From: Sphingomonas aliaeris
GTDB taxonomy: Bacteria > Pseudomonadota > Alphaproteobacteria > Sphingomonadales > Sphingomonadaceae
Assembly (NCBI RefSeq): GCF_016743815.1
Contig: NZ_CP061035.1
Location: forward strand, 622,501 to 686,500
Reading direction: 5' to 3'
DNA: 64,000 nucleotides
This document shows, piece by piece, positions 7,738 to 16,034 of the stretch. The number at the start of each line of letters is the position of its first letter. The stretch's first letter is position 1. A model generated the notes under the pieces. The model saw only the letters and a list, made by a program, of their open reading frames with translations, was not told the origin of the DNA and made no database searches. The position numbers and the translations under genes are program-made.

Positions 7738-9195
7738 TCAAATCGATGCCGGAACCTGACGCGTCTGGCGCGTCACGATCTTGGCGGCGAGCGTCTTATC
7801 CCAGCCATAGGGATCGCTGCGGAAGCTCACCATACCGTTGGGGCTGGCGAATGCGGTCCAGTATAACAGATAGACGGCCTCGCGATCGGCAAGAGTTGCG
7901 CGCACCGTCTTGCCGCCCGCGATCGTAGAGTCGATCTGTGTCGGAGACCACTCCGCGGTCGTCTTGAGCAACAGCTTCGCGAGATCGTCCGGCCTTTCGA
8001 GCCGGACGCATCCGTGGCTCGACAGCCGATCGAACCGCGCGAAGCCCGCCTGCGCGGGGGTATCGTGCAGATAGACGGCGAAGCGATTGTCGAAGTCGAA
8101 CTTGTACTTTCCAAGCGCGCTGAGTTCCGACGATTGTTGCAGGCGTTTGCCGCCGTTGCCATCCTCGATCACGCGGAAGCCGTTGCGTTTCAGATAGCCG
8201 GGCTTGGCTTTCTCCTTCGGCCACAATTCCCGGTTGGCGATCGATGCCGGCACGTTCCAGGGCGGATTGAGGACGATGCTGTGGATCTGTGAGACGAGCA
8301 TCGGGGTCTCGGCACCCGGCTTGCCCGTGACAACCTTCATCGACATGACCGGCGTATCGCCCTCGAACACGGTAAGGACGGCCGCGGCGATGTTCACCTG
8401 GATCCGGTTCTTGGGAAGATCGGTCGGCAGCCAGCGCCAGCGTTCCATGTTCGCCATGATCTGCAGGATCCGCGCCTCTACCGGCACGTTGAGCGCGGCG
8501 ATCGTTTGTGCGCCGACTGCGCCGGTCGGGTTGAGACCGTAGCGCTGTTGCGCCCGCCGCACCGCCGCCACCAGATTCGCGTCGTAGCGGTCGCCGGTCG
8601 CGACGAGCGCCGAATCCTCCAGCGCGATGCGCCGGCGCAATGCGGCGACCGCGGCCCCCTTGCTGTCCGGTTTCACATCGGCCTTGGCCAATGCGGCCCA
8701 GCCGCCGGCCGCCGCGATCGAGCGATAGCGGGCCAATCCCGTGACGAGCGTATCATACCCCGCATAAGGCGGCGGCAGCGACGCCACCCATTCGGCCAGC
8801 CTGTCGCGCGCCACGGCATCGGCAAAGCCGGGCAATGGATCGTAGGGCTGGGGCCGGATCCCCCATTCCAACTGGAAATCGCTTTCGATCAATCGCCCGG
8901 CATGCACCGCGCGGGCATGATCCAGCGCCGCCCGCACGAGCGTATCGCCGTCCAGATTCATCGCCACCGGCGCGGCACCTTCCTGCAGCCCCTGAGCGAT
9001 CGAATCGGCTGCGATCAGCTTCGCGAGCACTGTCGCCTGCGCCGGCGTCAGGGTGGGAAGGGTCGCCGGAGCCGGATTTACGATCGCGGGGTCGAGCACC
9101 AGTTGCTGTGCCGCAATCGGAAACGAACATGCGCACGCCATGAGCGCCAGCGCGGTCCGGATCCGAAGCCTTTTGATCCCCCTAGTCTCTATCAT
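7738..9195 (-). CDS. L,D-transpeptidase of the YcbB type with peptidoglycan-binding domain
   Basis: This periplasmic enzyme forms 3-3 cross-links in peptidoglycan or attaches proteins to it. The 485-residue protein has a signal peptide ending near PIAAQ, a large N-terminal region, a helical peptidoglycan-binding motif (AQQRYGLNPTGAVGAQTIAA) near residues 215-240, and a C-terminal YkuD domain with catalytic His and Cys in SSHGCVRLE. The length and domain order match YcbB/LdtD rather than the short ErfK-type enzymes. It is divergent from the beta-lactamase-like gene across about 290 bases that should carry both promoters; I found no clear consensus there. Confidence 0.88.
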   Translation of the reverse strand: MIETRGIKRLRIRTALALMACACSFPIAAQQLVLDPAIVNPAPATLPTLTPAQATVLAKLIAADSIAQGLQEGAAPVAMNLDGDTLVRAALDHARAVHAGRLIESDFQLEWGIRPQPYDPLPGFADAVARDRLAEWVASLPPPYAGYDTLVTGLARYRSIAAAGGWAALAKADVKPDSKGAAVAALRRRIALEDSALVATGDRYDANLVAAVRRAQQRYGLNPTGAVGAQTIAALNVPVEARILQIMANMERWRWLPTDLPKNRIQVNIAAAVLTVFEGDTPVMSMKVVTGKPGAETPMLVSQIHSIVLNPPWNVPASIANRELWPKEKAKPGYLKRNGFRVIEDGNGGKRLQQSSELSALGKYKFDFDNRFAVYLHDTPAQAGFARFDRLSSHGCVRLERPDDLAKLLLKTTAEWSPTQIDSTIAGGKTVRATLADREAVYLLYWTAFASPNGMVSFRSDPYGWDKTLAAKIVTRQTRQVPASI

Positions 9196-9482
9196 TCAAT
9201 CCAGTTCCAAAGCTTGTCGCGTCACGGTGGACCGAGGGTTCATAACCCTCGAACCTGAACGCGCTCTGATGAAGGTCGGGCGTGATCGCATGCCTCATAA
9301 CAAACGAGCGCCGCGTTGGGATGCCCATCCTTAGCATTTTACCGCCATATTGTGCCCTTACAGGAGGTTGGCGGGCCGATCGCAACCCGGGATCGACCGA
9401 ATCACGGCCAGCGGACACGATCCGTTCAGGTCCGCAGTGTAGCTTGAACCCGTCGTTGAAAGACAATATCCCAGGATTATCG

Positions 9483-10339
9483 ATGCGTGTGACCCTGATA
9501 TCCCGTGTGCTTCTGTCCGGCATCGCCGCGAGCCTGATGGTTCCGGCAGCCTCGGCGACCAGCTCGACCGAAATGATCGGTTTCGAGCGTGAGCTGCGCG
9601 CGCTGGTCGCCACACGCTCGGGGAATACGGCATCGCTGCGCTCGATCTGCGCGATGGCTCGACGGTCTCCGTCAATGGCGACGTTCCATTCCCGATGGCG
9701 AGCACGATCAAGATCGCGATCGCGGCGGCATATCTCGCCGAGATCGATCAGGGCCGGCGCGGTTTCGGCGACCTGATCGCCGGCCGTCCCGCGACGAAAG
9801 TGCTGGAATTGATGATCATCCGCAGTGACAATCTGGCGGCCGATCAGGTGCTGGCGAGTATCGGCGGCCCCGCCGCACTTCAGCAATGGCTGTCCGCGCA
9901 CAAGATACCGGGCATCCGGGCCGACCGGACGATCGCCCAGTTGCTTCGCGACCGTGGCCATCTTGCCGACAGGAAGGATGTCGCCACCCCGATCGCCATG
10001 GTCACGCTGCTGCAAAAGCTCGACAGTGGCTCCGTATTGTCGGCGCAGAGCCGGACCTTCCTGTTCTCTCTGATGAGCCGGTGCGCGACGGGCACGCGCC
10101 GCATTCGCGGGCTGCTGCCGGCCGGCACGCCGGTCGAGGACAAGACGGGCACGCTGGACGGTATCACCAACGATGTCGGGTTCATCACGATGCCCGACGG
10201 CCGTCGCCTGGCGGTGGCGGTGTTCGCTCGCGGGGGGCGCGGTCATTCGCCCGTCATCGCCGAGGTGTCTCGCGCGATCTACGATCGCTTCGCCGATACG
10301 GCCCGAAACGCGCTCGCCTTCTTCATGCGGATGCGATGA
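9483..10339 (+). CDS. Class A-type serine beta-lactamase family protein (frameshifted)
   Basis: After repair the protein is about 285 residues with a signal peptide (MRVTLISRVLLSGIAASLM, ending near ASA). Active-site motifs are complete: STIK (SxxK) just after the break, SDN in IRSDNLAADQ, and KTG in EDKTGTLDG. The typical ExxxN omega-loop Glu is not evident, so hydrolysis of beta-lactams is uncertain; it could act on wall peptides. The reading frame breaks at the G4 run 9620-9623. One added G gives TRSGEYGIAALDLRDG and links the signal peptide to the catalytic domain. AGGA lies before the ATG. It is transcribed away from the L,D-transpeptidase. Confidence 0.78.
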
Positions 10340-10379
10340 CCCGCTCGCCGGGTTGAGGTGCCACTATTTTCGTCAATCC

Positions 10380-10427
10380 CCCGCCTCACGCCACGGCCCC
10401 TCCAACGGAGAGAAGGGCCGAGGCGGG
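10380..10427. terminator. Nested hairpin after the beta-lactamase-like gene
   Basis: CCCGCCTC (10380-10387) pairs with GAGGCGGG (10420-10427), and an inner GGCCC pairs with GGGCC. It lies 40 bases after the stop codon. No T run follows on the plus strand, so it may be a weak or Rho-assisted terminator or an mRNA-end stabiliser. Confidence 0.45.
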
Positions 10428-10496
10428 CGTGTCCGGCAAGGCGGTGCGCAACCGCGATCGACCAACGTCTCTTAATCTAAGTCACTGAAATTGCAC

Positions 10497-10521
10497 GGAA
10501 CGGTGGTCGGCATCGGCCGTT
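10497..10521 (+). promoter_or_regulatory. EcfG-type general stress promoter for the DUF892 gene
   Basis: GGAAC at 10497-10501 and CGTT at 10518-10521 are separated by exactly 16 bases, which matches the consensus of the alphaproteobacterial general stress sigma factor EcfG. Transcription would begin near 10530, leaving a leader of about 105 bases before the ferritin-like gene. The target being a stress protein supports the call. Confidence 0.75.
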
Positions 10522-10636
10522 CTTCTGATTGATCGCCATCGGTCGAGGGTCGATATCGGGGGGTACGGATCTCCTCCTGCGACCGTTCCCGCCAGCCGCG
10601 CATGCGAGTGCAAATTTCAGTACGAGGTGTTGAGAC

Positions 10637-11161
10637 ATGGCTACCGAGCAGAACATTCTCCGCGAGCTTTTCGTCACCGGCTTGAAGAATGCCCATGCCG
10701 TCGAAAAACAGGCATTGTCGATCATGACCCCGCAAGTGTCTCGGATCGAAAACTACCCCGAGGTGGCTGACCGGCTGCGTCTGCATATCGATGAGACGAA
10801 CGGGCAGATCGGGCGACTGGACGAGATACTGGCCGAATTCGACACCAGCGGTTCCGCGCTCAAGGATCTTGGGTTGAGCATGTCGGGTGGCATGGCGGCG
10901 ATGGCGCATACCGTCGCCGGCGACGAGATCATCAAGAACAGCTTCGCCAATTACGCGTTCGAGCATTTCGAGATCGCGTCGTACAAATCCCTGCTCGTTC
11001 TGGCGCAGGATGGCGGCTTCAGCCGCGCCGTACCGTTGCTCGAACAATCGCTCGGGGAAGAGGTGAGCATGGCGCAGTGGATCGATGAAAGCCTGCCGCT
11101 CGTAACCCGACGCTATGCCTCGCTCTATGCCGAAAGCGGATCGTTCGGCGCCAAGGTTTGA
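10637..11161 (+). CDS. Ferritin-like DUF892 (YciE/YciF family) stress protein
   Basis: The 174-residue cytoplasmic protein is a four-helix ferritin-like domain of the DUF892 group (YciF). Members are induced by osmotic, desiccation or oxidative stress; the fold can carry a di-iron site, and carboxylate/His-rich pieces such as RLHIDETNGQIGRLDEIL and NYAFEHFEIASYKSL fit this. The C-terminal helix contains EEVSMAQWIDESLP. It stands alone behind an EcfG-type promoter, so stress control is likely. The physiological substrate is not known for the family. Confidence 0.87.
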   Translation: MATEQNILRELFVTGLKNAHAVEKQALSIMTPQVSRIENYPEVADRLRLHIDETNGQIGRLDEILAEFDTSGSALKDLGLSMSGGMAAMAHTVAGDEIIKNSFANYAFEHFEIASYKSLLVLAQDGGFSRAVPLLEQSLGEEVSMAQWIDESLPLVTRRYASLYAESGSFGAKV

Positions 11162-11186
11162 GCGTCGATCCGGGGCGCGGGCGACG

Positions 11187-11660
11187 CTATCCGGCGCGCC
11201 CGACGCCGCGGATCATCGACCATCCCGCCAGCATCAGCGCGACGCCGGACGCCAGAAACACGTAATCCCAGATCGATTGCCCGGCCCGTTCGTAGACGTG
11301 GTGAAGGTTGAGGATGTGGTGGTTCACCAGCCCCTCGATCGCGTTGAACAGCCCGAAGCCGAGCAGTGTCGATCCGAAGAGCGCCCTGCCTGAAAGGAGC
11401 GTGCCGGGGCATTTGACGGCGCGCCACAGCAAGACGATCCCGACGGCCGTCGCGCTCCACACAACGACGTGGAACAGCCCGTCCCACACCATGTTGATCT
11501 TGGCCCCGACCAACGTGTCGGTGGGTATCCGCGCGGACAGCATATTGTGGATCTGCAGGATCTGGTGGAACACGATGCCGTCGATGAAGCCGCCCATGCC
11601 GATGCCGATCGCGATGCCGGCGGTCGTGAGCGGTCGGGTCGTGCCGGCGGGCGCAGTCAT
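11187..11660 (-). CDS. DUF2243 family membrane protein
   Basis: The 157-residue protein has four predicted membrane helices and the DUF2243 hallmarks GGFIDGIVFHQILQIHNML and the C-terminal FNAIEGLVNHHILNLHHVYE. The conserved His residues near the membrane surface suggest metal or haem binding, although no function is established for the family. The ATG at 11660 is chosen to remove a non-conserved extension. It starts 10 bases after the stop of a small membrane protein gene on the same strand, so the pair is probably one operon. It converges on the DUF892 gene. Confidence 0.8.
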   Translation of the reverse strand: MTAPAGTTRPLTTAGIAIGIGMGGFIDGIVFHQILQIHNMLSARIPTDTLVGAKINMVWDGLFHVVVWSATAVGIVLLWRAVKCPGTLLSGRALFGSTLLGFGLFNAIEGLVNHHILNLHHVYERAGQSIWDYVFLASGVALMLAGWSMIRGVGRAG

Positions 11661-11670
11661 CCTCCGGGCC

Positions 11671-11877
11671 TCAGGGCAGAAGCTTGCGGATGAGGCATGT
11701 TGCCGCGACGAGCAGCGGTACCGGCGCAAGCAACGCCGCGAGATTGCCCAGGAAGTCCGGTCCGAAGACTATGGCGCGGACTTCCTCGCCGATCTCACTG
11801 TGACACAGCGTACAGGCCCAAGCCGGTGCCGCCGACATTCCAGTGAAACCGGCGGATGAAAGCGCAACGAGCCTCAC
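11671..11877 (-). CDS. Small exported membrane protein with CxxC motif
   Basis: A GTG at 11877 gives a 68-residue product with an N-terminal signal-like segment, ACTLCHSEIGEEVRAIVFGPDF, and a C-terminal membrane helix (NLAALLAPVPLLVAATCLI). The Cys-x-x-Cys-His right after the signal resembles a haem- or metal-binding site in the periplasm. Small proteins of this pattern often accompany DUF2243 genes, and here the two are 10 bases apart. The longer open frame upstream (to 12276) overlaps another gene and is not used. Confidence 0.55.
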   Translation of the reverse strand: MRLVALSSAGFTGMSAAPAWACTLCHSEIGEEVRAIVFGPDFLGNLAALLAPVPLLVAATCLIRKLLP

Positions 11878-11914
11878 CCGCAATCGACGACGCGTGTTAC
11901 GATCGGTCGCGGGG

Positions 11915-12349
11915 CTAGGCATCTCCGTCGGGTGCCGCCGTGCCGGCAGGGCCGGGGCCGCCATGCTGGCCGAGTGGCCCGCCGCCGCCAAGCTCGCCGT
12001 GTGGCGGTGGCGTACCGCTGCCCACATTCCGTCCGGCATCGCCACCAACGCTCTCGCCGCCGGTCGGTCCGGCGGCGGGGACGGGCGGTCCATCACCCTG
12101 TCGCGCGGCATCGGCAAGACTCCCGTCGGACGTGCCGAGCAGCGCGGCATCCGTGGCGACATCGTTCCCCGTCCGTGCGGCGAGCGTATCCGCCGGTACG
12201 CCTGCGCCATCGGTGGCGCCGCCGGACGGGTCGCCGGCACCGGCAATCGTTCCGCCGCCGCTTCCGCCACCCGCATCGCCGCCGCTTTCCTGATCGATCC
12301 CGCTCATCGCGGACTCGTTCAGACCGTCGCCTGCCGTGTCGTCCTGCAT
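11915..12349 (-). CDS. Hypothetical glycine-rich low-complexity protein
   Basis: The 144-residue product is almost entirely Gly, Ala, Asp, Pro and Ser with repeated GG and GGG stretches, so it is probably disordered. A GGAG ribosome binding site lies 8 bases before the ATG at 12349. No known domain is visible. Because the stretch is GC-rich, an antisense frame of 193 codons is open on the other strand (11843-12424); the minus frame is preferred for its ribosome binding site and for continuity with the two genes downstream. Confidence 0.45.
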   Translation of the reverse strand: MQDDTAGDGLNESAMSGIDQESGGDAGGGSGGGTIAGAGDPSGGATDGAGVPADTLAARTGNDVATDAALLGTSDGSLADAARQGDGPPVPAAGPTGGESVGGDAGRNVGSGTPPPHGELGGGGPLGQHGGPGPAGTAAPDGDA

Positions 12350-12551
12350 GATGATCATCTCCGCACATTCGCCCGACGCGAGGTTGGGGCTGCCTGCATG
12401 CCGGTGCTTCGGGATTGTTACTAAAGCGGCGGCAAGACCTCGTCCCTGATCCAGGCTAACGGCACGTCACGTCGCCTCCGCTTCGCGTCCGGCATAGGCA
12501 TGAAACTGCCTAATCTCTGTTTGCTTACAGTACGTTAGGCCAGTGTCTCCC

Positions 12552-12576
12552 GGAACCGCGCAAAAATGACATCGTT
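12552..12576 (+). promoter_or_regulatory. EcfG-type general stress promoter for the SDR gene
   Basis: GGAAC at 12552-12556 and CGTT at 12573-12576 are 16 bases apart, the EcfG spacing. The expected start of transcription is near 12585. The upstream ATG at 12566 would lie inside the promoter, which fixes the SDR start at the downstream GTG. Confidence 0.75.
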
Positions 12577-12604
12577 TCTATCGCTCCCAACCGGAGCACG
12601 CGCC

Positions 12605-13861
12605 GTGGCGATCAAACTGAAACCCCTTTCGGAACAAGTAATGGTAGTCCTGGGCGCGTCGAGCGGCATCGGGCGCGAGACGGCGCTCAGGGCCGCACGG
12701 CAAGGCGCACGGGTGGTCGTCGCCTCGCGCAACGAGGCGGGGCTCGCGTCGCTGGTGGACGAGATCACGGCGGCGGGCGGCAAGGCGGCCTATGTCGCGT
12801 GCGATGTCACCAACGAGGCGCAGGTGCATCACGTCGCGCGCGATGCGGCGGCCCGGTTTGGCTGGATCGATACATGGGTCAATGTCGCGGGCGTGTCCGT
12901 CTACGCGCTGTTCGAAGATACGACCCCCGACGAATTCCGCCAGATCATGGAGGTGAACTTCATCGGCCAGGTGCACGGAGCACAGGCTGCATTGCCGTTC
13001 CTGCGCGAACGCGGCGGCGCGCTGATCTCGATCTCCTCGGTCGAGAGCATCGTCTCGCTGCCGCTGCACAGCGCGTATAGCGCGTCGAAACATGCCGTCG
13101 AAGGCATGATGGATGCGCTGCGCCGCGAAATGATGGCGGCGGGCGCCCCGGTATCGGTGACGAGCATCAAGCCCGCTACGATCGACACGCCATTCTTCCG
13201 CAACGCGCGAAACAAGCTGGACGTGATGCCAAAGGGACCGCCGCCGGTCTACGAACCCGGCACCGTGGCGGAGTGCGTGCTGTACGCGGCGACGCATCCG
13301 GTCCGCGATCTTTTCGCAGGCGGCGCGGGCAAGACGATGGCGTTGAACCAGATGGTCGCCCCGAAACTGATGGACGCGGTCCTGGCGAAGGTCGGCATCC
13401 CTGCCTCGAAGACGGACCGTCCCGCAGCGAACGGCCATGACGGCACGATCTATTCGACCCAGGGCGATGCCTGCACGCAGGGTGACCTGAAACGGCGTGC
13501 CCGGCCCAGCCTGTACACCTGGCTGGAGCTTCATCCGGCGGCGCGAGCCGTGGCGGGCGGGGCGCTGGCCGTCGGGGCGGCGGCATTGTTGCGGCGAAGG
13601 GGCGGCGATGCGGCGCAACCCGTTGTCGATCCGATTGACGATGCCGAGGACGCCGACGACGGCGATGCGACCGTCAGCGTGTTCGTCGCCGAAGCCGCCT
13701 TCGCCGATCGCGAACCGGCCTCAGGCGATACGATCGTCGGGTATCAACCGGTCCGCCCCGCGGGCCCAGATGCGATGCGCGATCCTCCGCAGCGCGAATG
13801 GACGAAGGTGGATCAGGCGTCGGACGAATCGTTCCCGGCGAGCGATCCTCCTTCCTATTGA
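12605..13861 (+). CDS. SDR family oxidoreductase with C-terminal extension, stress-linked
   Basis: The 418-residue protein starts with a classical short-chain dehydrogenase domain: cofactor loop GASSGIGRETAL, the catalytic Ser in SISSVES and YSASK. About 120 extra residues follow, with a hydrophobic helix (AVAGGALAVGAAALL) that may anchor it to the inner membrane. The tail ends in SDESFPASDPPSY, a short motif seen at the ends of many alphaproteobacterial stress proteins. The GTG at 12605 has GGAG 8 bases upstream and lies after the EcfG promoter. The substrate is unknown. A 63-residue protein gene follows 23 bases later. Confidence 0.85.
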   Translation: MAIKLKPLSEQVMVVLGASSGIGRETALRAARQGARVVVASRNEAGLASLVDEITAAGGKAAYVACDVTNEAQVHHVARDAAARFGWIDTWVNVAGVSVYALFEDTTPDEFRQIMEVNFIGQVHGAQAALPFLRERGGALISISSVESIVSLPLHSAYSASKHAVEGMMDALRREMMAAGAPVSVTSIKPATIDTPFFRNARNKLDVMPKGPPPVYEPGTVAECVLYAATHPVRDLFAGGAGKTMALNQMVAPKLMDAVLAKVGIPASKTDRPAANGHDGTIYSTQGDACTQGDLKRRARPSLYTWLELHPAARAVAGGALAVGAAALLRRRGGDAAQPVVDPIDDAEDADDGDATVSVFVAEAAFADREPASGDTIVGYQPVRPAGPDAMRDPPQREWTKVDQASDESFPASDPPSY

Positions 13862-13884
13862 CGCGCCCGGTGACGGAGGACGCC

Positions 13885-14076
13885 ATGACGACGCCAGAAA
13901 AGATCACGACCGGACCGAATGATCGCGCGATCGGACAAAGCATCGCGGGGACCGGACCCGGCATACCCGACGAGGCGCGCGGCCCCGGCGAAGAACTGCC
14001 CGAGCCACCCAGCGACGAGGATGTCGCGCGGATCGCACGCCTGCTGGACGCGCCGGTTACTGAAGCGGATTCGTAG
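13885..14076 (+). CDS. Small hypothetical hydrophilic protein
   Basis: A 63-residue product rich in Pro, Glu, Asp and Gly begins at an ATG preceded by GGAGG. It has no signal peptide, no membrane segment and no recognised domain; the end (DEDVARIARLLDAPV) may form a short helix. It follows the SDR gene closely and is likely cotranscribed under the same stress promoter. The function is unknown. Confidence 0.55.
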   Translation: MTTPEKITTGPNDRAIGQSIAGTGPGIPDEARGPGEELPEPPSDEDVARIARLLDAPVTEADS

Positions 14077-14207
14077 CTTGCGACAGAAGGCATCCCCGCC
14101 GATCGAGGCCGCCCTGCGCTTAACGGTCCGGACGGCGCGATGGCGGTCCGACATACCGGACCCGCCCCTACACGCGTAAGATCCTGATCCGCCCCTCTAT
14201 CGGCGGT

Positions 14208-15194
<987 letters not shown>

Positions 15195-15275
15195 CGTTCA
15201 TTCTCCGTATCGTCGGGGCGCGAACGAGCGGGCGTGCCTGTCCGTTGCGAGACCCTCAAATAATCGGCAGGACTA

Positions 15276-15557
15276 TCAGCGGAAATTGTCGGCATAGCTT
15301 TGCAGCAGCAGCTTGCGGCGCGTCGGTTCGATGACCGTGAATTCGTGGCCCTCGCGCCGGCAATAGTCGATCGCGGACTCGCGGCTGGGGAATTGCACCT
15401 GGACCTGCGATACCGGATCGGCGCCGCCGGCCCATCCGGTCAGCGGATCGGCATGTTGCGGCCGATCGGTGTCGAACTGGACGACCCAGCCCGGCCGCCC
15501 CCGCTGAAGGATCGGACTGGCCAGCGACGGACGCTGGAAGATCAACGCGCGTGGCAT
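15276..15557 (-). CDS. NADH dehydrogenase-associated NDUFA4/NDUFS4-like subunit
   Basis: The 93-residue protein belongs to the ETC complex I subunit family (related to the mitochondrial 18 kDa subunit NDUFS4). Recognisable parts are the N-terminal ARALIFQRP-type start (here PRALIFQRPSLASPILQRG), WVVQFDTDRP, DPLTGWAGGADP and the C-terminal SRESAIDYCRREGHEF. In alphaproteobacteria this accessory subunit binds complex I at the inner membrane. It starts 21 bases after a small helical protein gene and probably shares its transcript. It is not near other nuo genes, as is usual for this subunit. Confidence 0.85.
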   Translation of the reverse strand: MPRALIFQRPSLASPILQRGRPGWVVQFDTDRPQHADPLTGWAGGADPVSQVQVQFPSRESAIDYCRREGHEFTVIEPTRRKLLLQSYADNFR

Positions 15558-15578
15558 CGGGCTCTCCCTGGTTTGCGA

Positions 15579-15728
15579 TCAGGTACGTGCAGCCGTCAGG
15601 CGCGCTTCGGCGAGCGCGAGGCGCCGCTCGAGCGTCCGGCGTTCCGCGTCCTGCGGATCGTTCCGGAGCGCTTTCTTCAGGCGATAGATATCTGCCTCGA
15701 TGATCCAACGGTACATATCGGCCTCCAT
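15579..15728 (-). CDS. Small helical hypothetical protein
   Basis: A 49-residue ORF (or 45 residues from the internal ATG at 15716) reads YRWIIEADIYRLKKAL and then a charged helix of Arg, Leu, Glu and Ala. It has no signal or membrane segment and looks like one or two amphipathic helices. It lies 21 bases upstream of the complex I accessory subunit gene on the same strand. No family is recognised; a regulatory or assembly role is speculative. Confidence 0.5.
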   Translation of the reverse strand: MEADMYRWIIEADIYRLKKALRNDPQDAERRTLERRLALAEARLTAART

Positions 15729-16034
15729 GGGGAAGACGAACGCTATTCAAATCACTGTGTGGGCTGCAATCAGCTAGGTTGTTACAGTGGGTTAATGGGC
15801 ATTTCATCGCCACGGCCTGATCGTCCAAATCCGGGGCGGGGGATGCCAACGGTGGCGGTGGCGTGGGCCAAACAGGCTGCCGTTCCCGTTTCGGAACGCC
15901 TGCACGCCAATCGTATGAAAAGTATGGCGTAAACACTTTATAGCAGGTTCATCGAACCTTATGCGCAGTCCGGAGTTTGGCGGAGCGGTAGGTGGTCTTC
16001 CCGCTGATTCCGGACAGCGAGGTCAAGACACGAC
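15729..16034. other. Divergent intergenic region
   Basis: About 300 bases separate the leftward small-protein/NDUFA4-like pair from the rightward LOV kinase. It is more AT-rich than its surroundings around 15740-15800 and 15910-15960, as expected of promoters. TTTATAG near 15940 could be a -10 element for the kinase. I found no EcfG motif with correct spacing, RNA gene or repeat. Confidence 0.4.

Noticed and set aside
11843..12424. 193-codon plus-strand ORF
   Set aside because: It has no ribosome binding site and no domain, and opposes the minus-strand Gly-rich frame that has one.
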